From the NCBI RefSeq assembly GCF_040115645.1, contig NC_089545.1, positions 3,844,001 through 3,908,000 of the forward strand: a stretch of 64,000 bases of DNA, given 5' to 3'. Below are positions 1 to 12,158 of this stretch, one piece after another. The translations under genes and the position numbers were made by a program. Numbering within the stretch: position 1 is the first letter of the stretch; each line of letters begins with the position of its first letter. The notes under the pieces were generated by a model that worked only from the letters and a program-made list of their open reading frames with translations, ran no database searches and was not told the DNA's origin. Source of the stretch: Euwallacea fornicatus. Taxonomy: Eukaryota > Arthropoda > Insecta > Coleoptera > Curculionidae.

Positions 1-3000
1 GAAGAATTTATAAAAATCTTATTATTAGTACTCAACAGGGAATAAATAAAGCCTCCTCTCCTTCATGCATTCACGTTTGATGCTCGAGCAGCTGTAAGCC
101 ATTATGTGTTTACCCTATTGAATCTGGTATCTTTTTTCCAATTTGTATTTTGGATTAAAGCTCTTTATGTAACACTTTGATCTTCCTGAAATTTGTCGAA
201 GTAATTCCTCAATGACTATGTAACTTATTCAAGTTTTCTAAATTCTCCATAATGTCTTCGACCAATTAGCAACAACTGTAATAATATTAAACAACGTAAT
301 TTTCATAACATTTGGAACGATGTCCTTCAGGATGATAATTCTACATTCCTAGTTTAATGCGCAAATTACTTTCTTTGATGAAAAGTTTCGCACCTACTTC
401 AGTTTGTCCGAGACAAGAAAAATCGTTTCTCTTAAACTACGACAATCTCCATTCATTTAGCTAGCAATTTAGCAAACCCATTTTGATAAAAAAACCGACC
501 GACATCATTGCAAAAAACAATATAATTGTCTATCTATTTTGAGTTTTCAATTTCAATTACCATTCATTTTTCATTCTGCTAGCAAATTGTGTGCAAAGTC
601 GAGTGTCTGAAAATTTTTTTCCCTGGAACAATTTTAGAGCACATTTCAAAAATATACAGCGCGGAGTGATCAAACCAAACTCTCTTATAGCAAGGAAAGA
701 ATCTAATATTTTTCACAACTTCGTATATAATGATTCACATTTCCTCATTTTTTTATGGTGATTTGCGTTCGGCCCTTCATCTCCAGTTAACCTCGATTTG
801 AACTGTCAAATACCAATCCCAGCGCTACAAAGGGCATAGAAATCCCTAATGTAGTCCCTAACCTGAATCAACCTGAACACCCGAACCAACTGGATCTCAT
901 CGTAATTTTGTGCGCTTGGTGGGGGTGTGGTGGGGGGTTGTTATTTGACATTTCAAAATGAGGTTAGCTGGATATAAAATTATCTCCAATGCATATTCAA
1001 ACTTGCCCTTCCAAAACCAATTGGAATGTTTTTCGTCGGATCGGTCTCGCCATAAAATCAAAAGATATTTAGGGTAATTGGTTTTGGAATGAAAGCCCTC
1101 TGTATGGAATTTCTCGAATATGTTTACACATCATAAACTGACCCCGCCTAAACTCGTTTTTATAGCCGGAAAAATTCCGATTTCTATTTTCATAATTTGT
1201 GACATCATGAATCACATTTCCCCATTTTATAGCATGTACATTACAATTACTCCCGGAGGTGTATGGTCATTAATCGTATCTATCATCCCTATCAAACATT
1301 TGCGCTAATAACGTTCAAATTTCACCTAATTCAATTAATCCTTAGGATTAAATTCGGCCTACCGGCATCCTGTCATCTCACCTTAAATTCCAGACAGTTA
1401 TTACAGAACTCAATTCCCAAAGTTAATCTCAATTCACACGAGAAATTCCAGGCGTGATACGCACGGCGTTATCATTAGGCACAAGTGTCGAAGTCAGAAT
1501 AGTCGCAAACTCCGAGAACCGGTTTTCGCGAATACGCGCGAACGATGTTTAAGGGTGTCGGCCTTAAGGGTGCAGCACCACCTGTTCGCGATATGTGATC
1601 CAAATCATGACTACCGCATCGCCCGGGCTGGTCCAGGATGCTGAGTATACCAAACATCCCCGACTCCCAACGCATGCGGCACTTCTCAATCGATATTATT
1701 ATAGCAATGCCACCCTTCGCTCTTAGATTCCTTTTTGGACAGTGACGGACTGGGACTAATGGATTTTTTCCTCGAAAAAAAAAAAGGTAGAGTATTTTTA
1801 ATGATGGAGGTGATCAGAATGTGAGTGCTTGTATTATATTTTTGGGAAGGGTTGGGGTGAAGGGGGACACCGGTAATCATCAGAATGACCTCTATTTCCG
1901 TTCGTCCACGTTTTAAAGTTTTAATTACCGTTTTGGAGAAAAAAAATTATTGGCCGTCAATGCTACCGCGACACAAGTAGTTGAGATTTTTCAAGGGGGG
2001 GTCAAGTCCGAAAATCACGTTTTAATTCGAAGGAACTTACTGTAGATCAAATGATTTTCCCATAGTTTCTCATTTGCAGATTTTTATTCTGATTCGTGTC
2101 CGTTCGGATCCTGGACTCAATCTAATTTGATTTGGTTGCCCCGTTGGCTCCGGTTCTTATGTTCACCCGATTATGTAACTTTTGAATTTTATTTCCCTTC
2201 GTTTTTCACCATTATCAGAGCCCCGTCAAATTGTTGATTACGTCCAGCCAAATCGCACAAATCTTGGATTAAATCTTTCAAGAAATTGTTTACATCGCGA
2301 CAGTATGTAGGCGTAAGCGCAAATATTAATAATTACCACTTCTTTGCGTTTCGCTTTATTATATTTTGTTTCCTTTATTCTTATTTGGGTTATGATATCA
2401 AGAAAGAGCAAGATCCTGGCTAACTTCATTTTCTATACAATAGCAACCTTTGAAGCGCCTCTGTAAAAAATATTATACCACGATATAAAGCTGCATTGTA
2501 CTTTTGCCTCCTTCGTCTTTTGTGTTGAAGAAAAAAATGTAAAAAATAATAACTCGGACGATGATAATTTGCTTTTTATGAACACCTAACCGTCGCTTTT
2601 TTGCGCCGACTTGACCTCTATTATGCGATGATTATTGTGAGTATTTCTCATAACTTAATAATATGAATCGTGATATAAAGGAACCTTCTGAGGGCGAGAT
2701 GAATTTTATTAATTCTCGGATTTTGCAAGCTCTAAGTCAGCGTTAAAGGACAAGATAAGGAATATCGCACGATTTTTGGAGTTTTCATTACTCTGGGATG
2801 TTGCTTTGACAGGCGAGAACTTTTGACCTTTAAAAACATCTAATTTCTTTTTTCGAACACTAAGAATTCGCACCGTGTGTTGTGGGGTTATTTTCGATTG
2901 GTTCGTGCTCGAGTTATCTAACATTCAATTTCCATATTGAGAACGATTGTGTTTTCAAATATTTCTCTTATTTCTTATCGAACATCTCATTTATCTATAA

Positions 3001-4014
3001 GATATTTAAATCCTTCATGCTGAAATTCCAGTATTCTAATTCAAATTTTGTCAAATTTTTCGCCAAAACCTATTTTATTGTAATAAGATTCTATATGTCC
3101 CAGTTAAAACGATTTTTATATGATGCTGGACCTTTTGCTCCTGTATTGCTATTCGGTTCGAAAAAAAGATGAAAGCTGTAATTAACACTCTTTGTTGAAA
3201 ACGTAAGCGGAACCCAAACGTGTTTTATATTTTGTATACGAACTGCAATTTAACCGAAATGAACTCCTTTTGTGTACGCAAATTGTGCATTAGTTTATTT
3301 ATGAGACAATTTTTCCTTTTTGTCATATGGAAGGAAAGCCAAACAAACACCACTGAAAAGAGGTTTACAGAGTGTGGATTTTTAAATAGGTTTTTGTTAG
3401 CTTTCCCATAAGAGCTTGGTGAATTTTTAATAGATTATATGATGTACGTTTACTCTGTAAAATGGGAACGTCTTGATATTCTTCACGAATAGCGGAAATA
3501 TAGATGCTCTCAAACTCTCTTACATATGCAAAAAGACCTCTTTCTTTACGATTCTCCGTATGTTTGACCGTTTTCAATTATTTCACGCTATTCTCGGCTC
3601 TGCAGTGTTGAATCATAATAGTAAGCTTTCAGCATTAGTACTTGCATTCATTTATCAAAAAAGATAGATATGAGTTTAGATGGAGAGTGCAACTATAACC
3701 ACCCAGAATAATCTAATTCCTATTATTATCTAAAACGAGTAGAAGTCCTTAGGGAAACTCGTATTTGAAATCAGTCGGCAGTGATCCCACGTACCCACCT
3801 TTCTCGCTTGCCACTCCAGGCCCTAATTTATAGCCGCAGCTCTCAGTAATCCAAGCCGAGTAGCCTTATTCCACATACCACCTCTTGGGTTGCCTTCTCA
3901 AATTACAATTTCGGCAATACAATTTTCTTTGATAAGAATATTGATTTCTCGAACATAAAAAAAATCAAAATAAAAAATCGTATTGATAGACACAGCAATT
4001 GTTCTCATTTGTAT
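1..4014. other. No gene seen (left flank)
   Basis: AT-rich sequence in which the only open frames are short (below 100 codons), low in complexity and without recognisable motifs or good splice signals. A GC-richer patch at about 1450-1690 stands out but matches nothing I know. A 14-bp inverted repeat (TTCCAAAACCAATT near 1012 and its complement near 1077) could form a hairpin. The 3' part may hold the 3'UTR of the gustatory receptor gene that ends at 4015. Confidence 0.5.
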
Positions 4015-4275
4015 TTAATAAAACTGAACCAAAGCTACAAAATAGGTCGCCGCAGAGGCAATAATGGAAAGCAAAGTAGAACGTTTTATTTCCACAAAAT
4101 TGGCAGCAGTGAACTTTATCACTTTTGTGTTGATATACGAGGACAAAGATTCAAGTTCTCTGTATTCTGAAGAATTGGGATCGAAAGTCTCTTGTGATTC
4201 TTGACAAGCTGCTAGGAGTTTGTCAGCTTCTGAGGTGACTGAATCGCAGGAAAAGGCGATTGCGCAAGGGCCAAA
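4015..4275 (-). CDS. Gustatory receptor shared C-terminal exon (TM7 and tail)
   Basis: The acceptor is TTTCTATTTCAG, and 86 codons plus TAA (4017-4015) follow in phase 0. It begins FGPCAIAFSCDSV, has an acidic loop and then KVIKFTAANFVEIKRSTLL, and ends in TYFVALVQFY. The FTA...F...RS.LLS...TY.....QF pattern is the diagnostic end of insect gustatory receptors. The exon has no stops or frameshifts although the adjacent first exon is dead. That suggests selection through splicing from exons A and B. Confidence 0.85.
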   Translation of the reverse strand, partial: FGPCAIAFSCDSVTSEADKLLAACQESQETFDPNSSEYRELESLSSYINTKVIKFTAANFVEIKRSTLLSIIASAATYFVALVQFY

Positions 4276-7200
4276 CTGAAATAGAAAGTGGAGATAAATA
4301 AAAAATTGTAGGTACACATGCGCGATAGATCCGTTAAAATATGTCAAAGGACCGTTCAAGAACTGATGCGCGTCTGCGCAATACGAAGATGACAGTTCCA
4401 GCAGACTTAACCACGTTACGATTGTTTTCAGACTTTGGATTTTGTCGTTTGCTGTTTAATTATACGGGAAAGGTTAAAAGAGATTATGACGAGCAATTAC
4501 AAAGAAACTGTAATAAAGCAGTTCTCACGTGACGCATGTGTACAAAACGGGTTATTTACGATTACTTAACGATTCTAGAACGGTTCGAAATGTATTGTCG
4601 AACTATACAGAATGTTCCATTTGTCATGGTTTGATATCTGCGAGGTCTTTACAGTTATTAAGTGCGTTAGATAGGATGAAAATTGCGACGCTCAATTTGC
4701 GAAATATTGAGAAAAACGCTGCTGTTATTACATGTTCTCCAATAAAAGTGCAAATATTTCTCTTTCCACCAAGAATGTCTCGAACACTTACGAAGACCTG
4801 AAAAGTATTAGCCAAGACAATCACAAGAGTCTCAGGCAACGATAAATACTTAATTAGAGAATTTTCGCTAACGTATACAAATTATGTTCATAAAAATACA
4901 ATTTCAATCTCAATCATCCATTGGATATATGTTACCAACGGCCGATAAGCACAAATTCTATTGACCATTTTAGTTGAAATTGTTACCTGCGAATGAACCA
5001 TTCTGGCCATCTTAATTTTAACAGTGTTTAAATACTTTCTTCTGATCTTACTCAATTTTCTTAAAGTTTTCATAAAAATCAGCAACGGTAGAGTAGTCAT
5101 TGCTGAGAAAAGATGGAAAATTAACGCAGAGGCCACCGCAATCACCAGAACATTCAATACCTGTGCTTCAGGTAAATCATTTTCAAATCAATGGAGAGTA
5201 GAAGTCTGGCTGACATAAGTTAATATGAGCAAGCACAGCACCGTTCTAGAGTCTTTATAACAAAACTTATTTAAACTTTTAAGTTCGTCTAAATTCTCAT
5301 AAAAAGTATTCCAATTATAGTCTTTCGGACAAGTCTTCAAAGCCAAATCAATTCTAACCAGTCCAAGAATTATGGTCAAATCGAATAGGAGTTCTAATAC
5401 GATTTTCCTTATAGTGACACCGTGGTAATGTCTCAGGTGTTAAAATGATATTAGAAAGACATACTGAACATAGCAGCAATCAAAAGGATGACGTTGCTCG
5501 TTCGTGTGTAACGTTTCTGCTGGATTTGTTGATTTATTCTTGATCCAAAAAGTACATGCAATTGAGAAATAAATTATGCGAAGATACTTCCAGAGCGACT
5601 CTAAAGAACATTTAAAGAAAGAAAAATTGGAAAATATTACATTATTTCTCAACATAGTCTTATTTGAATCGGACACATTTTTTTCAGCAATACTCTAAGG
5701 CTTCTATGCTCTGTTTATAATATGAAGTTTCAAGTGTTTCAAAATAGGCATCTACCTCACAGTTCACTTTTGGCAAATCCCTTTCCAGTGAACAATTTTT
5801 TCAAGTTTAAAAATAGACAATAGTCTGAAAGAGTTAAGTTTAGTGAATAGGGTGGGTAAGAATAAAATTGGAAACCAAGTTGATTGATTTTGACTATTCG
5901 CGATGAGGAAAGTGTGAACTGCATTTAGACTCAGCCACCGAATATTGTACAATTTAGGTTAACAACGACATTAACAAAGTACCAGATTCCCCCAGAGTAA
6001 AATTCTTCAAATGAACGTAATGAATTAGTATAAATCAATTACCAATTTTTTTATGTTGGCAAAATCTCTAAAAACGTGGTCAAAAAACTCCTCCAAAATA
6101 AGCACAAATCAACGTAGCACCCTCAAACCTTACACCAAAACTTTTTAAGGTTAAGTTTTTGTAATACAGACGAGTTTTTAACAAAAAAAAATCACTATCT
6201 ATATGTTAGGTAGGGTAGTTTTGGTTCTATCTTTATAACACATACCTACACGCAGTACCTTGGCAGTGTTAATGAGACCAATAGGGTTAATACTGACAAT
6301 CGATCTAATTGCTATGTTCTCAAGTACATGCTATCGAAAGTGTCCATCTGGGTGATGGTAATTTAAATAATATGCTTTCTATTTACGGATTGAGATCAAG
6401 GACAGAGATAATGAAAGCCGTATTTCAGAATTTAAAACAGAGAACCGGAGGATCGAAAGATGGAAACAATACTTTTTGGCCATTCTCCACATCATCTAAT
6501 TCATTACCGCTGCTTGCAATTAAAATGCTCACGGCTTACGAACTCTTATCTCTTTTAATGAGGAAATCGAGAAAAATACGAATATGAATAATTTCTTGTA
6601 TCATATTTTGCCTCCAATATGAAGTAGTTTCTCATTCTCCCGACAACTCTTTGAATATTTGCATTACTGATGCTCGTTCTGAGTTATTCGGCACGACAGC
6701 GATCGCAGAAATGACACTTTCCGCGTAGTTTCATAAAAAAAAATTCCATCAGTAATTAATAGAAATATCATTCAGTGATTAAAGTTTTGTTCTAGCAGAA
6801 ATTTTAGCGCTAAGCGCAAAAGCAATAACTACCACCTAGTGATTCTCAAAAGGCATTCATGCACAAAAAAGTTTAATCGGGAATGGCTTTGAATTTAAAA
6901 ATTTAAATATCTGTGTCTAATGTAAAGTGTATTTTTTTCAGGGTTTTTATCGTATACTTTTCTTTTGTTTTTTTCTCATTCTTCAAAGCACCCCTCGGCA
7001 ACTTTGGAGCACTCGTGCAATCCAAACACTTTAAGCTATTTATGCAAAATACCATTTCAAGCATCAGAACATTTACTTAATTACTAGATGATTTCTACAA
7101 TTCTCCTTCGTCTAACTGTGACGTGTATGATACAAATGGCAAAACTTAATAAATGCAAGAGGTACGCTTTTAAGCACGCATCATAATTGACGATTATGGC

Positions 7201-10200
7201 ACGCTGTAGCGAGCTTAAAATTTTCTGCATGATGCATGTATCCTTACTGAAGACGCAATACTAAAAACTTTCAATCCCGGCATGTCTAAATACATTGAGA
7301 AACTCATACCATACCTTAACACTTAAAATCGTCAAACAATTGTAACATTGAAACATAAAAAAATTGCATAACTTGAATTTATCAGAGCGCTTAACGCTCT
7401 TTCCCCGTGCGTTAAAGGCACGTGCGGCACTTATAATAGTTATTTATATAATAACTACCTAATGGAAGGTTTTATGAGATGAATGACTTTATGGCTGAGC
7501 GAGTTTGCCAACGAGACGATTATGTATGATTTGCATGCAACGATTTATTTACGCATTCATGATACTTTACTGAGTTCCATATTGTGTACATGTCCCATAA
7601 AAGTCTAACGTACCATCGACTATCGGACACTGCGTATATTTATTAATAGATTACAATAAAGAACGAAAATGTCTCTAAGTTCGAAAAGTAACTTTCACTA
7701 ATTTTATGTTCTATACTTATAATTTGCAATTTTTGAAAAATATGTGGTTTATTTTTTATTCTTTTGCCTTCAGTCGCGCAATATTTCATTAAATATTATC
7801 CAGAGTAGAAATTTTAACTGAAAGAAATTCTGCAACTTAATAAATAAATGTTTGTCGCAAAATTCCTGAAACATGTTAATTTTTATGTTCAACGGTTTAA
7901 ATTTCTTAATTGATGATAATGTATTTCCTTAACAAACAATTTTTCGAAGATAATTAATATAGCGAATTAACATAATTTTTATGCATGGGATACGTGGTCA
8001 AAATCCTGCTAGAAAAAAAAACCGACACCCTTTATACTTACAAATAAATGAAAAAGGTTAGAAAAGGTCAACAGGACAATCTCTGTTAGTGATATGTTCT
8101 TTACTACAGGATCTTCGCTACTCAGCAACACAGCGCTCAAAAGCACTGTTTCAATGGCAATTAACCACTGGAGGAATATCCCTAGTATCTGATAAGAAAA
8201 GATTCTATTAAAAATTTGAACTGCAATTTCTGTCTTAGTGTACACCATTCTAGCTATCTTAATATTTCTAATAGATTTTAGGTACTTCCTGCTCTCACAT
8301 AGTTGCCGTTCAATTTCCAAAATCGTTAACAGCATTAGCATTACCATTGCGGTAGAATTATAGTATTGTAGGGCAGGTATCAGAACTATCACTAAAACGA
8401 TGAAGACATCTCTTAGCTTCATATATATAACTTTAATGTGAATTACTAGACTACAAGTTTGCATCATATAATTGAATATGAGCATCCACAGCGCCATTCT
8501 GGTGTTTTTATAGTAGTACTCCTTCCGAGTTTTAAACACGTCCACGTTCTGATAAAGAGTGTCCCAGATATGGTCAGTCAAACCGGTCATCAGAGACCAA
8601 ATTATTCTGGCTATTCCGCAGGTGAATGTTAAGTCGTAAAGGGCTTCTACTATGATCTTTCTTGTGGTCACCGCATGATAAGGCTTCAGTATTTTAAAGC
8701 GATAGTAGCAGGACATGACGAACGAGCCAATCACACCAAAAGGGACTATAATGGTTAATAAGTAATGCCTCAGCTTCGACTGTTTATTTCTTCTTGGTAC
8801 TAACGCTAAGAAATGCACGAAATTGAAAAATAAATGATAGCACGTTTCGAGTTGGAGTGCCTTCATTTTAAAGGGGTCTAATGGCACAAAGAGTTCATGT
8901 TGGCCATCAATCTAATTGCTATACATTATCAAATTAAATGGTATCGATAATATCAAATTCCAGGCTAATAATTGAAAATAACACTGTATTAACTGGGGTA
9001 ATGCTAACGACGTCAATAAAGAAACCGATATTGGGGAAACTTAGACAGGATGTTGCAATTGTAAATGTTAAGAATTAGTTTACGCCTTGAGCCTTTTTTT
9101 CATACAAATTCGAAGCCCAAAATTTTCAAAATTGTTCACCAAATTGTAATAAGTGACATCACAGGATAGGTTCACTCATTGGCCAATTGCAGGGGTACTT
9201 CAACTCCCAGATGTTACGTAAGAGCACTAGCCGAGGGGGAAAATGGCCCGGACCCTTTTGGTTAGAAAAAAAAATTCTAAGACCATTCTTCCCTACAGCG
9301 TCTCGGGACGCATTAGGTCAATTTCCAATATTATACCGGGTTCTACAGAAATATCGTTGTACCGAAAATGTCGACTTTTTTATATTTCGATCTGATATAT
9401 GCTCCAACTAACATATGTGCTTCCGTGCTTTACCGGAATATGAGATCTATGATGATCGGCCTATAAGTCAGAGACGAACGGGAAACTAAACAGATACACA
9501 GAGGGGTGGAAAAAGTATAAATTTGTCGAAATTCGTAGTTAAGCGTTGGTAGCTTCTAAAGAATAAGCGCACGCCCCTGTGCTAGCAGAATTGAATACTT
9601 GGAGAAGTGATATAGAATGTGCCGTCTTTTAGAAGAACTTTGGGAATTTATAGCTCATAATCTCCCGGGCATAAAATTAGGGTCGTTTGAAAAATTTCTA
9701 AAAGCTTGAGCAAACAAATTTAGGACACTTTGCCAGCTCAGGATGGCTTCTTTTCGAAATCTAAAACGATCTTAGGCAATAATCACATGTTTCCATGACG
9801 TTCGACATAAAAAAAGTGTTCCCGTACCAAAATTCCTGAAATGCATTATCAACATGTTTTGTTCTGTATCTTTATCTGTACACTGCAAATCCTACGACTA
9901 GTTTCATTATCTTTTTGTACTTTCTTTAAAATGACCGTAAATACTGTAGTTACGGCTATAAAAAATGATCGTATACTAGTGACTAGGAACCGTGTAGTAA
10001 AACTATCTAATGTGTAACAAGTGCTTTAGCAGTATGAAGAGACTGAGCTGCTCACTCGAAGACTCGGATCAAGATGAAGAAGAGCTACAACAGGTAGAGA
10101 TGACCATTTTTTCGTTTCTATTTCTTTGAGGAATCGAACGGCCACTGCAGTTTCCCTTCAAACTCATCTGCAACAAATGAAAAATCTAAACGTAAGGGAG

Positions 10201-12158
10201 TGAGTGTGCCATTGAGAGGCGAATTCATGCTCCTGAATTATCCTCTTGAATTAGAGCTACAGGGCCTTCACTTTCTCGTGAACACCGGATTGCGACGTTA
10301 AATTTTGAACGAGAACCCTTGCCTTCAACAATAGAGGATTGCAGGTGCGTATCGTTTGCCGATGAAACTCGATTTTATCTAACTTCCATTTAATGGAGGC
10401 TCAGTTTTGACACGGGGAGGAATTTTATTTGAACCTCGTACTAAATTAGTCTTCATTCAAAATGAGGCATTGAATGCCTGGTAATAAAGGTACCTGACAG
10501 ATGTTCTAGAAGACCGTGTTGTACCGTTCAAGGTTATTCTTGGAGAGAACGCAACCTTTATGGATGATAATGCCCAGACTGGTCGCATGGTTACCGCTTT
10601 TCGTGGCGAGATTCAGATTGCGCGATTTGTCTGGCCTGCTCGAAGTCCGGATTTGAAGCCTATAGAGCAGGTTTGAGATGAGATAAAAAGACGCTTACGG
10701 AGACATGTTCTCCCTCCCTGAAATTCCAAAAAGCTTCGGGAAATGCTGGAACAAGAATGGAACAATCTTCCGCCAAATGTGACCCAAAACTCGATTCAAA
10801 GCATGCCCCGTCGTCTATAACCTGTTATTGCTACTAGAGGAGGAAATACTCGATACTGAAGTCTGCAAAAATTTTCATGTTCGGGAAAAATTCATGTGCT
10901 TTAATTTCATTATTTTTAATATATTCTGCAGCGAAAACAAAAATTCCTTTTCATTCGAGCAATCATGACAAAATCGCTACATAAAATTAGTAAATTATGT
11001 TACGTGTGAAAAAAATTGGAATAAAGTATAAGGTAATAGATTGAATGCAAATTATGAGGTGACCCTGATTTTATGCTCAGGAGTGTATTTAGAATAACTA
11101 GGTATCTATTTGCTAATCCCAACAAGCCATTCAAAGCTTACATCCATGAACATTTCTTATTTGTTTACCTGTGCTAACAAATAACTAAGTTACATGAGAC
11201 TTGAGAAAAGTGAACTTACCGAAGTTACGAACACCAGTGATGCCATAGTAAAAACTATTGTAGAAGTAAGATAGATCTTATGTAGTTCCAGTTGCGACTT
11301 TGCTAAGACAACGCAGCTCAGAAAAATCTGTAGAAGATATAACATCCATTGGCAAAATAAGATCAGAAGGATATAGCCGAACACCTCATTGAATATCTTG
11401 AGGGCTTTTATAGATCGATAAGCATTCCTTTCTGCTGCCCTCACATTTTTCTGAGCCACGAGCTCTGTTCGTGCCCCCCTCATCAACTCTCTAATTTCCA
11501 GTATGATCAGAATAATCAGGGTGGTCAAGTTCAGTGTGTAGCACATTCGTATTATAGGGTACAGTACCAGACCTACACCATCCCAAAAGCTGTAATGGTT
11601 GTAGAATTGACGATACTGAATGATACCTACATTAAACGAAATTACGTTATTAAAAACGTTCAATAGCACCGTAAAGCTGATATTATTGGATTTGTAAGGT
11701 CGCCTCAGGGCGGGGCTCAGAATCGAGTACAGGAGCTGCCATAAATTGGTTTTAGTGTAAAAGTAGAATATGAACACGAAGATAACTTGATCAAAACATT
11801 CAGAAAAGTCATGTAGGAAGCTCAGCATCTTTCTCCCCGTTTCGGTTTTGTATTCTACTTTGCTTTTTATGATGTAATTGATGCGAAGGGTCATGGTGCT
11901 TATGTACGAAGTAAAGATGACTGTAGCAACACATAGGGTATACAGGTAGTCTTTCCAACCTAAAGTCTTGCTTTCTTGAGGCATGATTAATATCAAGTTC
12001 AATAGTTTGATAAATAGTCCATGGAGGACTTGTTGGAACTTAAGACCTTGACGGAACGTCATAGTCACACAAGTTACAAGTGGACTTTCAGCTAGTAATT
12101 TTCTGTTTGGATATTTCATGACCAGGAAATTTTTGTTAATAATTGTATGTTGTCCCAA
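4015..12158 (-). CDS. Gustatory receptor locus, three alternative first exons with one shared C-terminal exon
   Basis: Insect gustatory receptors are seven-transmembrane, inverted-topology ligand-gated channels in chemosensory neurons. Seen here: three long N-terminal exons (11220-12158, 8042-8887, 4792-5676), each ending in a GTAAGT donor in phase 0, and one C-terminal exon (4015-4275) with a phase-0 acceptor and the family tail TYFVALVQF. I found no second C-terminal exon between 4276 and 11219. Predicted products are 399 aa (exon A plus tail), 368 aa (exon B plus tail) and, were it not broken, 381 aa (exon C plus tail). Known: Drosophila Gr39a and Gr28b splice alternative first exons to common 3' exons. 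Inferred: the same plan here, with a separate promoter for each first exon. The alternative is three tandem genes, two of which have lost their last exon. Confidence 0.7.
4792..5676 (-). pseudogene. Gustatory receptor first exon C, broken by four stop codons
   Basis: A 295-codon frame from ATG 5676 to the GTAAGT donor at 4791-4786 aligns end to end with exon B without any frameshift. It carries four in-frame stops: TAA 5440-5442, TGA 5188-5190, TGA 4888-4890 and TAA 4882-4884 (minus-strand codons). Recognisable blocks between the stops include RKIVLELLFDLT, KIKMARMVHSQ and YIQWMIEIEIV. The splice donor and phase are preserved. It is the first exon closest to the shared tail. Multiple stops make translation by readthrough unlikely, so I call it a pseudo-exon. 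An assembly error could in principle add single-base stops but hardly four. Confidence 0.8.
5677..8041. other. No gene seen between receptor exons
   Basis: AT-rich spacer. I looked on the minus strand for a receptor C-terminal exon (TY-x5-QF) serving exon B and saw none. A 92-codon plus-strand frame at 6309-6587 has no recognisable motif. The stretch upstream of exon C near 6303 and that upstream of exon B near 8912 share TCTAATTGCTAT, possibly a relic of a common promoter. Confidence 0.5.
8042..8887 (-). CDS. Gustatory receptor alternative first exon B (TM1-6)
   Basis: An intact frame of 282 codons from ATG 8887 to a GTAAGT donor at 8041-8036, phase 0. The protein alternates hydrophobic helices and basic loops. 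Conserved-looking blocks are ARMVYTKTEIAVQIFNRIFS and FLQWLIAIET before the exon end. It is clearly paralogous to exon C: for example YHAVTTRKIIVEALYDLT in B against YHGVTIRKIVLELLFDLT in C. The frame runs 11 codons past the donor only because the intron happens to stay open. I see no C-terminal exon in 5677-8041, so the nearest usable tail is 4275-4015. Confidence 0.78.
8888..10084. other. No gene seen upstream of receptor exon B
   Basis: It should contain the promoter of first exon B, but no clear core element could be assigned. No transposase or receptor-like frame is visible before the Tc1 relic that starts near 10090. Confidence 0.45.
10090..10862 (+). mobile_element. Tc1-like transposase relic inside the receptor locus
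   Basis: Conceptual translation across several frames gives Tc1 signatures in order: RNRTATAVSLQTHLQQMKNL (DNA-binding region) near 10131-10190, FADETRF near 10358 (first catalytic Asp), FMDDNAQTGR near 10558 (second Asp) and WPARSPDLKPIEQV near 10630 (Glu, DD34E type). The frame then runs to MPRRL near 10805 and a TGA at the end. Stops and frameshifts break it repeatedly, so it is a fossil. Terminal repeats were not identified, so the element borders are unknown. It lies in the would-be intron of receptor exon A. Confidence 0.75.
10863..11219. other. Spacer, no gene seen
   Basis: This is the short stretch between the Tc1 relic and receptor exon A. It starts the predicted intron with GTAAGT at 11219-11214. 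No receptor C-terminal exon is visible here. Confidence 0.5.
11220..12158 (-). CDS. Gustatory receptor alternative first exon A (TM1-6)
   Basis: An open frame of 313 codons ending at a GTAAGT donor (11219-11214) in phase 0. The translation is rich in hydrophobic helices separated by short charged loops, as expected for the first six helices of a 7tm_7 receptor. The region around NEVFGYILLILFCQWMLYLL matches the TM5-6 part of exons B and C in layout, but overall it is the most divergent of the three. The start at 12158 is the first Met of the frame; Met codons a few residues later are possible. It would splice over about 6.9 kb to the tail exon at 4275. That intron contains exons B and C and a Tc1 relic. 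No damage is seen. Confidence 0.75.

Noticed and set aside
1475..1675. GC-rich 66-codon frame near the left edge
   Set aside because: Composition differs from surroundings, but there is no known motif, repeat boundary or RNA fold that I can support.
2882..3172. 96-codon plus-strand frame rich in Phe, Ile, Lys and Ser
   Set aside because: AT-driven composition, no motif, no splice or neighbour support; length is expected by chance in such sequence.
6309..6587. 92-codon plus-strand frame inside the receptor locus
   Set aside because: No similarity to receptors or transposases, opposite strand to the locus, no promoter or splice evidence.
8009..8041. C-terminal extension of receptor exon B past the donor
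   Set aside because: The 11 extra codons (VSIKGVGFFF...) begin with the GTAAGT donor shared in position by exons A and C; it is intron read-through.
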